NCBI GenBank assembly: GCA_963728925.1
Contig: CAVSMB010000034.1
Coordinates: 1 to 31,221 of the forward strand
Reading direction: 5' to 3'
DNA length: 31,221 nucleotides
Origin: JBBPZA01 sp963728925
Lineage (GTDB): Bacteria > Actinomycetota > Thermoleophilia > Solirubrobacterales > Solirubrobacteraceae
In this document: piece by piece, positions 23,679 to 31,221 of the stretch
Numbering within the stretch: position 1 is the stretch's first letter
Layout of the letters: every line of letters begins with the position of its first letter
The notes under the pieces: model-generated
Databases searched by the model: none
What the model was told of the DNA's origin: nothing
The model's input: the letters and a program-made list of their open reading frames with translations, nothing else
Position numbers and translations under genes: made by a program

Positions 23679-24568
23679 CCGGCGCGAGCGGCACCGGCGA
23701 CCGGCCGATCCTCGCCCCGCTGAGCGCGCGGCGCCGGCGCACCGACGTGATCATGCGCGGGCTGATGGCCGCCGCGACGGTGATCGCACTTGTCCCGCTG
23801 GTGCTCGTCATCTACTACCTGCTCAAGCAGGGCGCCAGCCAGATCAGCGGGAGCTTCTTCAGCACCGATCCGACCGGCAACTTCATCGGGGACATCGGCG
23901 GCATCAAGAGCGCGATCCTCGGCACGATCTTGATGACCGCGCTCGGGACGCTCATCGCCGTCCCGATCGGGATCGCGATGGCCGTGTGGCTGGTCGAGTA
24001 CGGCAAGGGCTCGCGCGCGGCGGGGATCATCCGCTACCTCACCGACGTGATGACCGGCGTCCCCTCCGTGGTCTTCGGCCTGTTCATCTACGTGACGCTC
24101 GTGACCGCCCAGGTCGGGGGCTCGGGCTTCGCGGCGTGGAAGGGCTCCGTGGCGATCGCACTGCTCATGCTGCCGATCGTCGCCCGCTCCGCCGAGGTCG
24201 TGCTGCTGCTCGTCCCCGACGGGCTGCGCGAGTCCGCGCTCGCGCTCGGGGCGCCGCGCTGGAAGGTCATCGCCCGCGTCGTGCTGCCGACCGCGCTGCC
24301 CGGCCTCATCACCGGCTCGCTGCTGGCGATCGCCCGTGGCGCCGGCGAGACGGCCCCGCTGCTGTTCACCGTGCAGGCGACGCTCGGGACGAACTACAAC
24401 CTCAGCGAGCGGATGAACAGCCTGCCGCTCGAGATCTTCAACGATGTCCAGAGTCCCAACCCGGCGGTGGTTGACCGCGCCTGGGGCGCAGCCCTCACGC
24501 TGGTGGGGCTTATCCTCATCCTGACCCTGATCGCACGCTTCGTCGCCCGAAGGAGCCGGCTGACCTGA
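23675..24568 (+). CDS. pstA: Phosphate ABC transporter permease PstA
   Basis: A 297-residue permease partner of PstC with six hydrophobic helices. The family segment VMTGVPSVVFGLFIYV, the EAA loop LRESALALGAPRWKVIARVV and AIARGAGETAPLLFTV are all present. The start overlaps pstC (ATGA) and the end overlaps pstB (TGATG), so pstC, pstA and pstB are translationally coupled. Confidence 0.95.
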   Translation: MTGASGTGDRPILAPLSARRRRTDVIMRGLMAAATVIALVPLVLVIYYLLKQGASQISGSFFSTDPTGNFIGDIGGIKSAILGTILMTALGTLIAVPIGIAMAVWLVEYGKGSRAAGIIRYLTDVMTGVPSVVFGLFIYVTLVTAQVGGSGFAAWKGSVAIALLMLPIVARSAEVVLLLVPDGLRESALALGAPRWKVIARVVLPTALPGLITGSLLAIARGAGETAPLLFTVQATLGTNYNLSERMNSLPLEIFNDVQSPNPAVVDRAWGAALTLVGLILILTLIARFVARRSRLT

Positions 24569-25482
24569 TGAACACCCCCGAGACAGGCACGTCCCAGCCC
24601 GCCGGAGGCGCTGTCCCCGAGAGCAGCGCGCCGCAGGTCGGCGCCGCCGACGGCGCGCAGGAGCGTCCCGCGACTCGACGCTTCACGGCCACCGTGCACG
24701 ACGAGCGCACCGAAGAGCCGATCACCGGTGGTCACGCGATCTCGGTGGACGACCTCAACGCCTACTACGGCGACAACCACGCGATCAAGGGCGTCAGCCT
24801 CGACTACGCCGCCAACCGCGTCACCGCGATGATCGGGCCGTCCGGCTGCGGGAAGTCGACGGTGCTGCGGTGTCTGAACCGCATGCACGAGGAGATCCCG
24901 GGCGCCTACGCGACCGGGACCGTCCAGCTCGACGACCTCGACGTCTACGACAAGTCGGTCGACGTCGTCGCCGTGCGCCGCTCGATCGGCATGGTCTTCC
25001 AGAAGCCCAACCCGTTCCCGACGATGTCGATCTTCGACAACGTCGCGGCGGGCCTGCGCCTCGCCGGCATCTCGGGCGTGAACCGCAAGGAGCGCGTGGA
25101 GGAGTCGCTGCGCGGCGCCGGCCTGTGGGAGGAGGTCAAGGACCGCCTCTCCGAGCCGGGCGTCGGGCTCTCGGGCGGCCAGCAGCAGCGCCTCTGCATC
25201 GCGCGGACGATCGCGGTGAAGCCCGAGGTGATCCTCATGGACGAGCCGTGCTCGGCGCTGGACCCGATCGCGACGCTGCGGATCGAGGAGCTCATCAACG
25301 AGCTCAAGCGCGAGTTCACGATCATCATCGTCACCCACAACATGCAGCAGGCCGCGCGGGTGGCCGACAAGACCTCGTTCTTCCTGCTCGGCGAGCTGGT
25401 CGAGTTCGATACCACGGACAAGATCTTCACGAACCCGGGCGATTCGCGGACGGAGGAGTACGTCTCCGGGAAGTTCGGGTAG
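24568..25482 (+). CDS. pstB: Phosphate ABC transporter ATPase PstB
   Basis: A 304-residue ATPase that powers PstCA. Walker A is GPSGCGKST (about 90-98), the Q-loop is IGMVFQKPNPFPTMSI (PstB-typical), the signature is LSGGQQQRLCIARTIA, Walker B is VILMDEPCSALDPIAT, and the H-loop is IIIVTHNMQQA. About 55 extra residues (Ala/Thr/Glu-rich, apparently unstructured) precede the usual PstB start; an internal start near VDDLNAYYG is not needed because the ATG overlaps the pstA stop. Confidence 0.95.
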   Translation: MNTPETGTSQPAGGAVPESSAPQVGAADGAQERPATRRFTATVHDERTEEPITGGHAISVDDLNAYYGDNHAIKGVSLDYAANRVTAMIGPSGCGKSTVLRCLNRMHEEIPGAYATGTVQLDDLDVYDKSVDVVAVRRSIGMVFQKPNPFPTMSIFDNVAAGLRLAGISGVNRKERVEESLRGAGLWEEVKDRLSEPGVGLSGGQQQRLCIARTIAVKPEVILMDEPCSALDPIATLRIEELINELKREFTIIIVTHNMQQAARVADKTSFFLLGELVEFDTTDKIFTNPGDSRTEEYVSGKFG

Positions 25483-25492
25483 GCGCCCCGCG

Positions 25493-26179
25493 ATGCCCGA
25501 GCTGCGTCACGAGTTCCACGACGAACTGCGAAAGCTCGAGGAGCAGGCGCTCGGCGGCCTCGACCTCGTCGGCTCCACCCTGGACCGGGCGATCGAGGCG
25601 CTCGAGCACCAGGACATCGAGCTCGCCTCGCTCGTCATCGCCGACGACGACCGCATCGACGGCCGCTACCTGGAGGTCCACCAGGGGATCCTGCACCTGC
25701 TTGCCACGCAGGCTCCCGTTGCGGGCGACCTGCGGCTCGTCGCCGCCCTGCTCCACGTCATCAAGCACGTCGAGCGGATGGGCGACCAGTGCGTGAACAT
25801 CGCCAAGCTCATCCCGCTGTCGGGGCACGAGCCGCCCGTCCGCAAGGAGATCCTGGCGAAGATCGAGCAGATGGGGCGGCTCGCGCGCTCCGAGGTTCGG
25901 CAGGCCAAGCAGTCCTTCGAGTTGCGCGATGTCCCCCTGGCCGAGGACCTCATGCGCCAGGACGAGGACATCAACCGGCTCAACCGCGACGTCTTCCGCC
26001 TCGCCCTGGAGGTCGGCGATGACGCCGACGTGCGCGAGTGGGCAATGCACATGATCCTCGTGGCCCGGGCGCTGGAGCGGATCGGCGACAACGCGGTCGA
26101 TGTCGGAGAGCAGACCGCCTTCGTGGTCACCGGGCTGTTCCGTGAGTTCTCGGACGCCTCGCACGTCCGCACGAAGTAG
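25493..26179 (+). CDS. phoU: Phosphate signalling complex protein PhoU
   Basis: A 228-residue PhoU with two copies of the three-helix bundle repeat. Copy 1 contains LVIADDDRIDGRYLEVHQ and IKHVERMGDQCVNIAKLI; copy 2 contains LMRQDEDINRLNRDVF and ALERIGDNAVDVGEQTAFVV. The E-R-(M/I)-G-D-x-(C/A)-V-(N/D) motifs are the metal-binding signatures of PhoU. PhoU links Pst occupancy to the Pho two-component system and dampens Pi uptake. It starts 11 bp after pstB and is the last gene of the operon. Confidence 0.93.
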   Translation: MPELRHEFHDELRKLEEQALGGLDLVGSTLDRAIEALEHQDIELASLVIADDDRIDGRYLEVHQGILHLLATQAPVAGDLRLVAALLHVIKHVERMGDQCVNIAKLIPLSGHEPPVRKEILAKIEQMGRLARSEVRQAKQSFELRDVPLAEDLMRQDEDINRLNRDVFRLALEVGDDADVREWAMHMILVARALERIGDNAVDVGEQTAFVVTGLFREFSDASHVRTK

Positions 26180-26247
26180 CGCGTTCCCGCCTGGTTTCTG
26201 GCGGTACCGAAAAGCTGAAGATCGGACGAAGCGCGGAGTTTGCGGCG

Positions 26248-26269
26248 CAGTTGTGAAGCGGCTGTGACC
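26248..26269 (-). promoter_or_regulatory. Two PHO-box-like units in reverse orientation before the response regulator
   Basis: On the minus strand two adjacent 11-nt units read GGTCACAGCCG and CTTCACAACTG. They lie in the 142-bp spacer between phoU and the response regulator, 53 bp upstream of its start, and face away from it. Only two clear units are present. They could mediate autoregulation or simply be a weak site. Confidence 0.4.
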
Positions 26270-26321
26270 GGGCGCTTCGCGTTGCTCTCCGCGTCGGAGG
26301 AGCGGACTAGACTGCGAGCGT

Positions 26322-27158
26322 ATGGACGCCTTCGGGTCCACAGCTGCCCCTGAGTCGGCCGAGGGTCGCTCGGCCGGGCCGGGAGCGGGATCCACCCGCC
26401 TGGCCATCATCGACTCCGATAGCGGCTTCATCCAAGTCCTCTCGCGCCGCCTGCAGGGCGTCGGCTGGCAGCACCGCGTGCTCGCCAGCGCGGTCCCGAT
26501 CGACACGATCGTGGCCATGCGCCTCAACGCGATCGTCGTCGACCTCGCCACGCTCGGGCCGCAGGGCTGGGGCTATCTCGAGCGCCTGTGCGCGACGCTG
26601 CCGGGCCTCGGCGTGATCGTCTGCACCGGCCGCTCCACCGTGGCCCAGCGCGTGCGCGGGCTGCGGCTGGGGGCCGACGACTGGGTGACCAAGCCGTGCC
26701 ATCCGGAGGAGCTGATCGCGCGTGTCGAGGCTGTCGTGCGACGCCGCAAGCGCGCCGAGGCGCGCGTCGAGCGGGCGCCGCTCGCCGCCGGCGAGGTGGA
26801 GATCCGCCTCGACCAGTTCCAAGCCTTCGTCAATGGCCACAGCATCGAGCTCACGCGTCGCGAGTTCGAGCTGATCCGCTTGCTCGCCGAATCCCACGGC
26901 CACGTGCTCGAGCGCGAGGAGATCTACCAGCGCGTCTGGGGCTACGCGATGGCCCACGGCGACCGCTCGGTTGACGTCTTCGTCCGCAAGCTGCGCCAGA
27001 AGCTCGAGAAGGCCTCGCCGGGCTGGCGCTACATCCACACCCACTTCGGCATCGGCTACCGCTTCGCGCCCGAGCCCGCTGACGGCCCGGGCGGCGACGA
27101 GGGCTTCGCCGATCCGGCCCCTGTGCCCGTTCGCGTGCAGGCCGTCTCGCCGCAGTAA
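26322..27158 (+). CDS. PhoB/PhoP-type response regulator
   Basis: A 278-residue OmpR-family regulator. After a 25-residue disordered start the receiver begins with LAIIDSDSG (acidic D31 and D33); the phosphoacceptor is D74 in AIVVDLATLG, T102 lies in IVCTGRS and K124 in WVTKPCHPEEL, so the phosphorylation site is complete. The winged-helix domain (about 150-245) has LTRREFELIRLLAESHGHVL, YQRVWGY, DRSVDVFVRKLRQKLE and WRYIHTHFGIGYRF. ATG at 26322 is 8 nt after TAGACT, a leaderless start. Position behind pstSCAB-phoU makes it the likely master phosphate regulator that binds the 11-nt arrays. No cognate histidine kinase is adjacent. Confidence 0.88.
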   Translation: MDAFGSTAAPESAEGRSAGPGAGSTRLAIIDSDSGFIQVLSRRLQGVGWQHRVLASAVPIDTIVAMRLNAIVVDLATLGPQGWGYLERLCATLPGLGVIVCTGRSTVAQRVRGLRLGADDWVTKPCHPEELIARVEAVVRRRKRAEARVERAPLAAGEVEIRLDQFQAFVNGHSIELTRREFELIRLLAESHGHVLEREEIYQRVWGYAMAHGDRSVDVFVRKLRQKLEKASPGWRYIHTHFGIGYRFAPEPADGPGGDEGFADPAPVPVRVQAVSPQ

Positions 27159-27189
27159 CGCAGCGGCTCGCCCTCTACCATCCGTCGTG

Positions 27190-27546
27190 ATGGCGGCCGC
27201 CACGCGCAACGTTCTGATCGTGCTCGCGATCGCCGCGCTGGTCGCCTTCGCCCCCGGAGGCTGGCCGGTGGCGCTGGTGATCGGGACCTTCTTCTCGATC
27301 CTCCTGCTCGCCGGCCTCCTGTGGTTCGCGGGCCGGATGTACCTCGAGCACCGCATCGACATCTTCGGGCTGGGCGACCGCAACCGCGCGCTGCTCTACG
27401 GCGCGATCGCCGTCGTCGCGCTCACGCTGACGGCCTCCGACCGCCTCTTCAGCACCGGCATCGGCACCGTCGCCTGGTTCGCGCTCATCGGCGCGAGCGT
27501 GATGGCCGTATTCACGGTCTGGCGCAGCTGGCGCGCGTACGACTGA
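27190..27546 (+). CDS. Small multi-pass membrane protein of unknown function
   Basis: A 118-residue protein with four hydrophobic helices: NVLIVLAIAALVAFAPG, WPVALVIGTFFSILLLAG, ALLYGAIAVVALTLTA and VAWFALIGASVMAVFTVW. Between helices 2 and 3 lies a conserved-looking loop (RMYLEHRIDIFGLGDRNR). I do not recognise a named family. TACCAT (27176-27181) is 5 nt before GTG 27187 and 8 nt before ATG 27190, so either codon could be the leaderless start. It follows the response regulator by 31 bp and may be partly cotranscribed with it. Confidence 0.6.
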   Translation: MAAATRNVLIVLAIAALVAFAPGGWPVALVIGTFFSILLLAGLLWFAGRMYLEHRIDIFGLGDRNRALLYGAIAVVALTLTASDRLFSTGIGTVAWFALIGASVMAVFTVWRSWRAYD

Positions 27547-27592
27547 CGCTGGCGGCGGGCCCGCGTCAGGCCGTAAGCCCTCCATCCAAAGC

Positions 27593-28403
27593 TCAACGCG
27601 GCCGGCCGCAGCGTACGAGCGTCGCGGATGCCGTGACCCGCGCGCCCGCCGCGTCGACGGCGATGGCCCGCAGGCTCGCGCTTGCGCGACGGAGAGCTCG
27701 AGCTCGGACACGTACCTGAAGCGAGCGGCGCCTCGTCCTGACCATTCGCCTGCCGCCGAGCAGGACGTCGACCCGAGCGAGCCGCTCGCCACCGATGACC
27801 CTCACCTTCGCTCTGATCGAGGACGACACGCAGCCGTCCCGCCCAACCACATCGGGCCCCGTGGCGATGTCGACGGGCGACAAGAAGGCTGTCGGTCGGC
27901 CCGGGACGCCGGCAACGAGCGGGAACTCGGTGATCGCGCCCTCCGTGGTGATCCGTCCTATCTTGCTGGCGCCCTTCTCGGTGAACCACAGCGCTCCGTC
28001 GGGCCCAGAGGCGATTCCCTCGACGTGGCCTTGAAGGTGGGCACGGGAAACTCGCGGATGTCGCCGTCGGTGGTGATGCGCCCGATCCGATCGGAGGTGT
28101 TGTCGCCCTCGGCCCCGCCCTCGGTGAACCAGAGCGCGCCATCGGGTCCGGCGACGATCTTCGACGGGAACGCCGGAGCCGACGATCTCGCAAGCGGGTA
28201 CCTGCTGAAAGCGCCTTCAGTGGTGAGCCGGCCGATCTCGATCGAGTAGGGATCGGTGAACTACAGCGCACCGTCCGGTCCGGCGACGATCCCCCGCGGA
28301 TGCTTGTCGGCGCCCGGCACCTTGACCCGCCCGGGCGCCGATGTGTCGCGCGCGTGTTCCTCCGCGGTGTCGCCGCATTCCCGTGTCGCGGTGGCGCGGG
28401 GGT
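27593..28403 (-). pseudogene. Virginiamycin-B-lyase-like beta-propeller gene, inactivated
   Basis: On the minus strand several Vgb/streptogramin-lyase-type repeats are readable: GIVAGPDGAL, KIVAGPDGALWFTE, RIGRITTDGDIREFPVP, GIASGPDGALWFTE and KIGRITTEGAITEFPLV. The first repeat has TAG at 28263-28261 where the other copies have TGG (GALWFT becomes GAL-stop-FT). Near 28030-28040 the frame shifts, as if one G were lost from AAGGGCCAC. No start codon exists in frame upstream. The C-terminal part (RLARVDVLLGGRRMV onward, ending at 27593) resembles an actinobacterial beta-rich tail domain. Such proteins are often secreted and are not proven antibiotic lyases. At least two independent lesions suggest a true pseudogene. 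Confidence 0.65.
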
Positions 28404-28421
28404 CGCCGCGAGGCTGCCCAC

Positions 28422-28781
28422 ATGGTTCTCCTCCGCAACGAACGAGGTCAGGCGAGCGTCGAACTCGTCGTCCTGCTGCCGGTGATCGTGCTGCTCGCCG
28501 GACTGCTCTGGCAGGCGGCGATCGCCGGGCAGACGCTGTGGCTCGCGGGCTCGGCGGCGCGCGCAGCCGCGCGGGCGCGGGCGGTCGACGCCGATCCCGC
28601 TCGTGCCGCGCGCGGCGTGCTTCCCGAGAGCCTCGACCGCGGTCTGCGCGTCGCGTCGCGGGGCGACGGCGGCGTCAAGGTCACGCTGCCGATCCGCTCG
28701 ATCTTTGGCCCTGGAGCGCTGACGACCGTCGACGCGAGCGCCCGCTTCGAGCCGCAGGGGGCGGACGATGGGTCGCGGTGA
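28422..28781 (+). CDS. TadE-like pseudopilin
   Basis: A 119-residue TadE-family protein: a short basic start, then GQASVELVVLLPVIVLLAGL, the conserved G-Q-(A/S)-x-V-E motif with Glu at the +5-type position and one N-terminal hydrophobic helix. About 80 residues of exported domain follow (VKVTLPIRSIFGPG). TadE proteins are minor pseudopilins of Tad/Flp type IVc pili. ATG at 28422 is the first plausible start; the next gene overlaps it by 14 bp. Confidence 0.82.
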   Translation: MVLLRNERGQASVELVVLLPVIVLLAGLLWQAAIAGQTLWLAGSAARAAARARAVDADPARAARGVLPESLDRGLRVASRGDGGVKVTLPIRSIFGPGALTTVDASARFEPQGADDGSR

Positions 28782-29130
28782 GGGAGTTGTCGCTCGCGGT
28801 GACCGTGATCGTGGCCAGGCCTCGGTCGAGGTCGTGGCGATGCTGCCGATCCTCGCCATCGTCGCCGCTGCTGTCCTCCAGCTGCTCGCGGCGGGCCTCG
28901 CGGCCGAACTCGCCGACCACGCCGCAGAGGCGGGCGCGGTGGCGCTGGTGCAGCAGCGCGCACCGGCCCAGGCGGCGAGGGACGCAGTACCCGGCTGGTC
29001 GCGTGACCGCCTCTCGGTCAAGGTGGAGGGGCGAACGGTCCGCGTCCGCCTTCGTCCGCCCGCGCTCACGGCGTCCCTCGCCGGGCTGCTCGCCGCCGAC
29101 GCCACCGCCAGTGCGGGACCACGGCCGTGA
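28768..29130 (+). CDS. Second TadE/TadG-like pseudopilin
   Basis: A 120-residue protein with the same architecture: DRGQASVEVVAMLPILAIVA is the G-Q-A-S-V-E motif leading into the N-terminal helix, and a short exported domain (LSVKVEGRTVRVRLRPPAL) follows. It overlaps the first TadE-like gene by 14 bp and the following gene by GTGA, so the cluster is one tightly coupled operon. Confidence 0.78.
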   Translation: MGRGEGVVARGDRDRGQASVEVVAMLPILAIVAAAVLQLLAAGLAAELADHAAEAGAVALVQQRAPAQAARDAVPGWSRDRLSVKVEGRTVRVRLRPPALTASLAGLLAADATASAGPRP

Positions 29131-29813
29131 ACGAGCTGCTGGGTCGCGTCTCGTCCTTCTTCGTCGAGCCCGACCCGGAGCCCTCGACCGCGGCCTCGGC
29201 CGCTGCTGCTGCTGCTGCGTATCCGGCGGAGGTCGCAGCCGCCGCCGCACCGAGCATCGCGCTCCTGTGCCGGCCGGACGCGGCGCTCGCTCTGGGCTCC
29301 GCACTCGCGATCGGTCTGGGGCGCCGGACGCGCTCGGGGGTCTCGGTCGTCGGCCTGTGGCGGCCGGGCGATGCGCGGCGAGCGGGGGCCCGAGCTCCGG
29401 CGGGGCGATCCGCGAGGCGGCTTGCGTCCTCGCTCCGCGCCCGCGACGTCGCCGCGGACCCCGCCGGGCGGGTCGTTCGGGCGATGCTGCCGTCTGACCC
29501 CGACGATGCGATCGCAAGCGCCGAGCGCGTGTACGCGGCGACCGACGCCCCGGTGGTGCTGGTCATCGCGGGCCCGCGGACCGACACCGTCGACGCGCTG
29601 CTCGCTCGCCAGGACGCAGTGCTGGTCGCCGCGGCCGCCGGGGCACAGGCCGATCCGGTCGCCGAGCTCGCCGCGGAGCGCCTCGTGGCTCTCGGGCCGC
29701 CAGTCGAGACGCTCAACCCCGCGCTGCCGCCGATGACGCGCGCCCTCGCGTCGGCAGGACTTGCGGCCCCGGCCCTCAGGGCGATCGTCGACCTCGGACG
29801 GGTCGTCGCATGA
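29127..29813 (+). CDS. Unknown protein of the Tad/Flp cluster
   Basis: A 228-residue Ala-rich protein starting at GTG 29127. An N-terminal acidic/Ala-rich stretch (EPDPEPSTAASAAAAAAAYP) precedes a domain with alternating strands and helices: SIALLCRPDAALALGSALAIG, SGVSVVGLWRPG, APVVLVIAGPRTDTVDALLA and AVLVAAAAGAQADPVAELAA. The last two look like the end of a P-loop-like or CpaE/MinD-like fold, but no Walker A motif is present, so I do not assign it. It overlaps its neighbours on both sides (GTGA, ATGA), which places it in the pilus operon. Confidence 0.65.
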   Translation: MNELLGRVSSFFVEPDPEPSTAASAAAAAAAYPAEVAAAAAPSIALLCRPDAALALGSALAIGLGRRTRSGVSVVGLWRPGDARRAGARAPAGRSARRLASSLRARDVAADPAGRVVRAMLPSDPDDAIASAERVYAATDAPVVLVIAGPRTDTVDALLARQDAVLVAAAAGAQADPVAELAAERLVALGPPVETLNPALPPMTRALASAGLAAPALRAIVDLGRVVA

Positions 29814-31165
29814 CGCCGGTCGCCTCCGGCAGCCGGGAGGGTGGCGTGACCCGGCTGCGCGACCAGTCGGGCCAGGCGCTCGTCGCGCTCGTCGGCGTCA
29901 TGGCCGCGGTGCTCGTCGGCGCCTGGATTCTCGGTGCGATCGCCAAGGGCGTCGGCGCGAAGGGCGACAACCAGCGCGCGGCCGACCTCGGCGCACTGGC
30001 CGGCGCTCGGTTGATGCTCGACGCCTACCCGCGCCTCTTCGAGCCGCCGACGATCGCCGGCGTCCGCAATCCTCGGCACCTGGAGAAGCCGGCCTACCTC
30101 GCCATGGGCCGGCGCGTCGCCGCCCTGACCGCGAGCCGCAACGGCGCGAGGGCGGCGGACGTGAGCTTTCCCGACGGCCGCACGATGGCGCCAGTTCGCA
30201 TCCGCGTCCTTGTTCGCGATCCCGTGACGGTGGACGCCGGAGGCGAGCGGCGGTCGCTGGCGGTGAAGGCCGTGGCCGAGGCCGAGCTCGCCGCCGCGTT
30301 CGGCGGCGTGCCGCAGGGCTTTGCCACGGGCGGCGGGTACAACGGCCCGCTCGCCTACCGTCAGGGCAAGCCGATGCGGCCCGACGTCGCGCTCGCCTTC
30401 GACCGCATGTACGCCGCGGCGCGTGCGTCCGGGGTGACGCTGATCATCAACAGCGCGTACCGCTCGGACGCCGAGCAGGCACGTCTTTTCGCCGCCAACC
30501 CGAACCCGCGGTGGGTCGCTCCCCCCGGGCGCTCGCTCCATCGTCTCGGCACCGAGCTCGATCTCGGCCCGCCCGGGGCGATGGCGTGGATGCGGGCCAA
30601 CGGCGGGCGCTTCGGCTTCATTCAGCGCTACGCCTGGGAAGCCTGGCACTGGGGCTACACCCGCAATCCGGGAACCACCTCGGTCGGCTTCGGGACCCCG
30701 CGGAGCGGCGACGGGAGCGCCAGCGCGGTCTCCTCCTTCGTTCCCGCGCGCTACGCGCCGGCGATCTCGAGGGCGGCGCAGCGCTACAACGTCTCAGCGG
30801 CCCTGCTCGCGGCGCAGCTCTACGCCGAGAGCGGGTTCAACCCCAACGCGGTCAGCTCGGCGGGCGCGCAGGGGATCGCCCAGTTCATGCCGGGAACGGC
30901 GGCCGGGATGGGTCTGCGAAACCCCTTCGACGCCGAGGCCTCGATCGACGCGCAGGCGCGCCTCATGCGCGACCTGCTGCGCCGCTTCGCCGCGGTCCCC
31001 CTCGCCCTGGCCGCCTACAACGCGGGCCCGGCCCGCGTCGCGGCGTGCATGTGCGTCCCGCCGATCCCCGAGACGCGTGGCTACGTCGCGCGGATCCTCG
31101 GCCTGCTCGGCGGAGCGGGCGACACGACCGGCCTCGTCGGGCTGGAGGTGCGGCTGGTCAAGTGA
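29810..31165 (+). CDS. Pilin-like anchor fused to VanY carboxypeptidase and lytic transglycosylase
   Basis: A 451-residue three-part protein. Residues 18-75: a TadE/TadG-like segment (DQSGQALVALVGVMAAVLVG helix, then NQRAADLGALAGARL, typical of Tad pilus proteins). Residues about 175-285: a D-Ala-D-Ala carboxypeptidase (VanY/peptidase M15) domain with SAYRSDAEQ, SLHRLGTELDL (H244, D251) and EAWHWGY (E277, H280), a complete zinc and catalytic set. Residues about 310-440: an SLT lytic transglycosylase domain with LYAESGFNPNAVSSAGAQG (catalytic E340), IAQFMPGTA and LAAYNAGPARV. It would sit in the membrane and cut both peptide and glycan parts of peptidoglycan, probably to open the wall for the pilus. 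ATG overlaps the upstream stop. Confidence 0.88.
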   Translation: MTPVASGSREGGVTRLRDQSGQALVALVGVMAAVLVGAWILGAIAKGVGAKGDNQRAADLGALAGARLMLDAYPRLFEPPTIAGVRNPRHLEKPAYLAMGRRVAALTASRNGARAADVSFPDGRTMAPVRIRVLVRDPVTVDAGGERRSLAVKAVAEAELAAAFGGVPQGFATGGGYNGPLAYRQGKPMRPDVALAFDRMYAAARASGVTLIINSAYRSDAEQARLFAANPNPRWVAPPGRSLHRLGTELDLGPPGAMAWMRANGGRFGFIQRYAWEAWHWGYTRNPGTTSVGFGTPRSGDGSASAVSSFVPARYAPAISRAAQRYNVSAALLAAQLYAESGFNPNAVSSAGAQGIAQFMPGTAAGMGLRNPFDAEASIDAQARLMRDLLRRFAAVPLALAAYNAGPARVAACMCVPPIPETRGYVARILGLLGGAGDTTGLVGLEVRLVK

Positions 31166-31221
31166 CACGTCACGACCCACCCGCCGCCATCGATGTGTCT
31201 CCCGTCGACGCGTTCCTCAGC
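31162..31221 (+). CDS. Start of a further gene, cut by the window edge
   Basis: GTG at 31162 overlaps the preceding stop as GTGA, the junction used throughout this cluster. The 20 visible codons (VTRHDPPAAIDVSPVDAFLS) are open to the edge. Too little is present to name it; a Tad assembly gene would fit the context. Confidence 0.4.
   Translation, partial: MTRHDPPAAIDVSPVDAFLS

Noticed and set aside
27593..28403. Streptogramin (virginiamycin B) resistance gene
   Set aside because: The propeller repeats are shared by many secreted NHL/SMP-30-like proteins, and this copy is inactivated. A resistance function is not supported.
29205..29220. GCT/CTG triplet run (microsatellite-like)
   Set aside because: It encodes a poly-Ala linker inside an open, overlapping gene. 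Five or six triplets in an Ala-rich protein need no special explanation.
31161..31176. GTGAC-AC-GTCAC inverted repeat at the last gene junction
   Set aside because: The stem is only 5 bp and it spans a GTGA stop/start overlap inside an operon, so an operator or terminator is unlikely.

Overview
The window is a very GC-rich actinobacterial chromosome segment. Gene content (PHP-glycosyltransferase, DUF2334, DUF202, TadE-type pilus genes) and a run of leaderless TANNNT promoters suggest a Thermoleophilia/Solirubrobacterales-like organism. This is an inference from style and content; no rRNA or marker gene is present. No tRNA, CRISPR array or intact insertion sequence was seen.

Layout. (1) 59-4195, minus strand: an overlapping operon of a PHP-domain/GT4 glycosyltransferase, a second GT4 glycosyltransferase and a DUF2334 deacetylase-like gene. 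(2) 4319-9956: a GH31 alpha-glycosidase, a secreted protein, a YceI protein, a shortened CoxG/SRPBCC protein, a zinc-ribbon protein and a phosphodiester glycosidase. (3) 10013-11133: a membrane-anchored cupredoxin and a multi-pass membrane protein. (4) 11203-16769: a metal(loid) island. It holds aquaporin and metallophosphoesterase facing arsR-arsM across a symmetric promoter/operator, then a CzrA/NmtR-type regulator with a CDF exporter, the debris of a molybdate/tungstate locus, and a CadC/CmtR-type regulator with a second CDF-like exporter. (5) 16736-20959: a receiver-less winged-helix fragment, DUF202, an ABC-F ATPase, a TIM-barrel protein and a DUF47 PhoU-like protein. (6) 21086-27158: a stand-alone PhoB-type winged-helix protein, pstS-pstC-pstA-pstB-phoU and a full PhoB/PhoP-type response regulator. 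(7) 27190-31221: a small membrane protein, a dead virginiamycin-B-lyase-like gene, and a Tad/Flp pilus cluster with an unusual pilin-like/VanY/lytic-transglycosylase fusion.

The strongest hidden structure is a set of phased 11-nt direct repeats resembling actinobacterial PHO boxes (unit roughly G-T-T-C-A-C-N5). Four contiguous units stand upstream of the glycosyltransferase operon, the phosphodiester glycosidase, the stand-alone winged-helix gene and pstS; three stand before the TIM-barrel gene. This ties apparently unrelated genes into one proposed phosphate-starvation regulon: Pi import, phosphodiester scavenging and possibly phosphorus-free glycolipid or glycan synthesis. No PhoR-type kinase lies in the window.

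Sequence quality matters. Several otherwise well-conserved genes (DUF2334, PHP-GT, GH31, two secreted proteins, the lyase) change frame once within GC-rich or homopolymer stretches, whereas the pst and ars regions are clean. Many of these shifts may be assembly indels rather than real pseudogenes.
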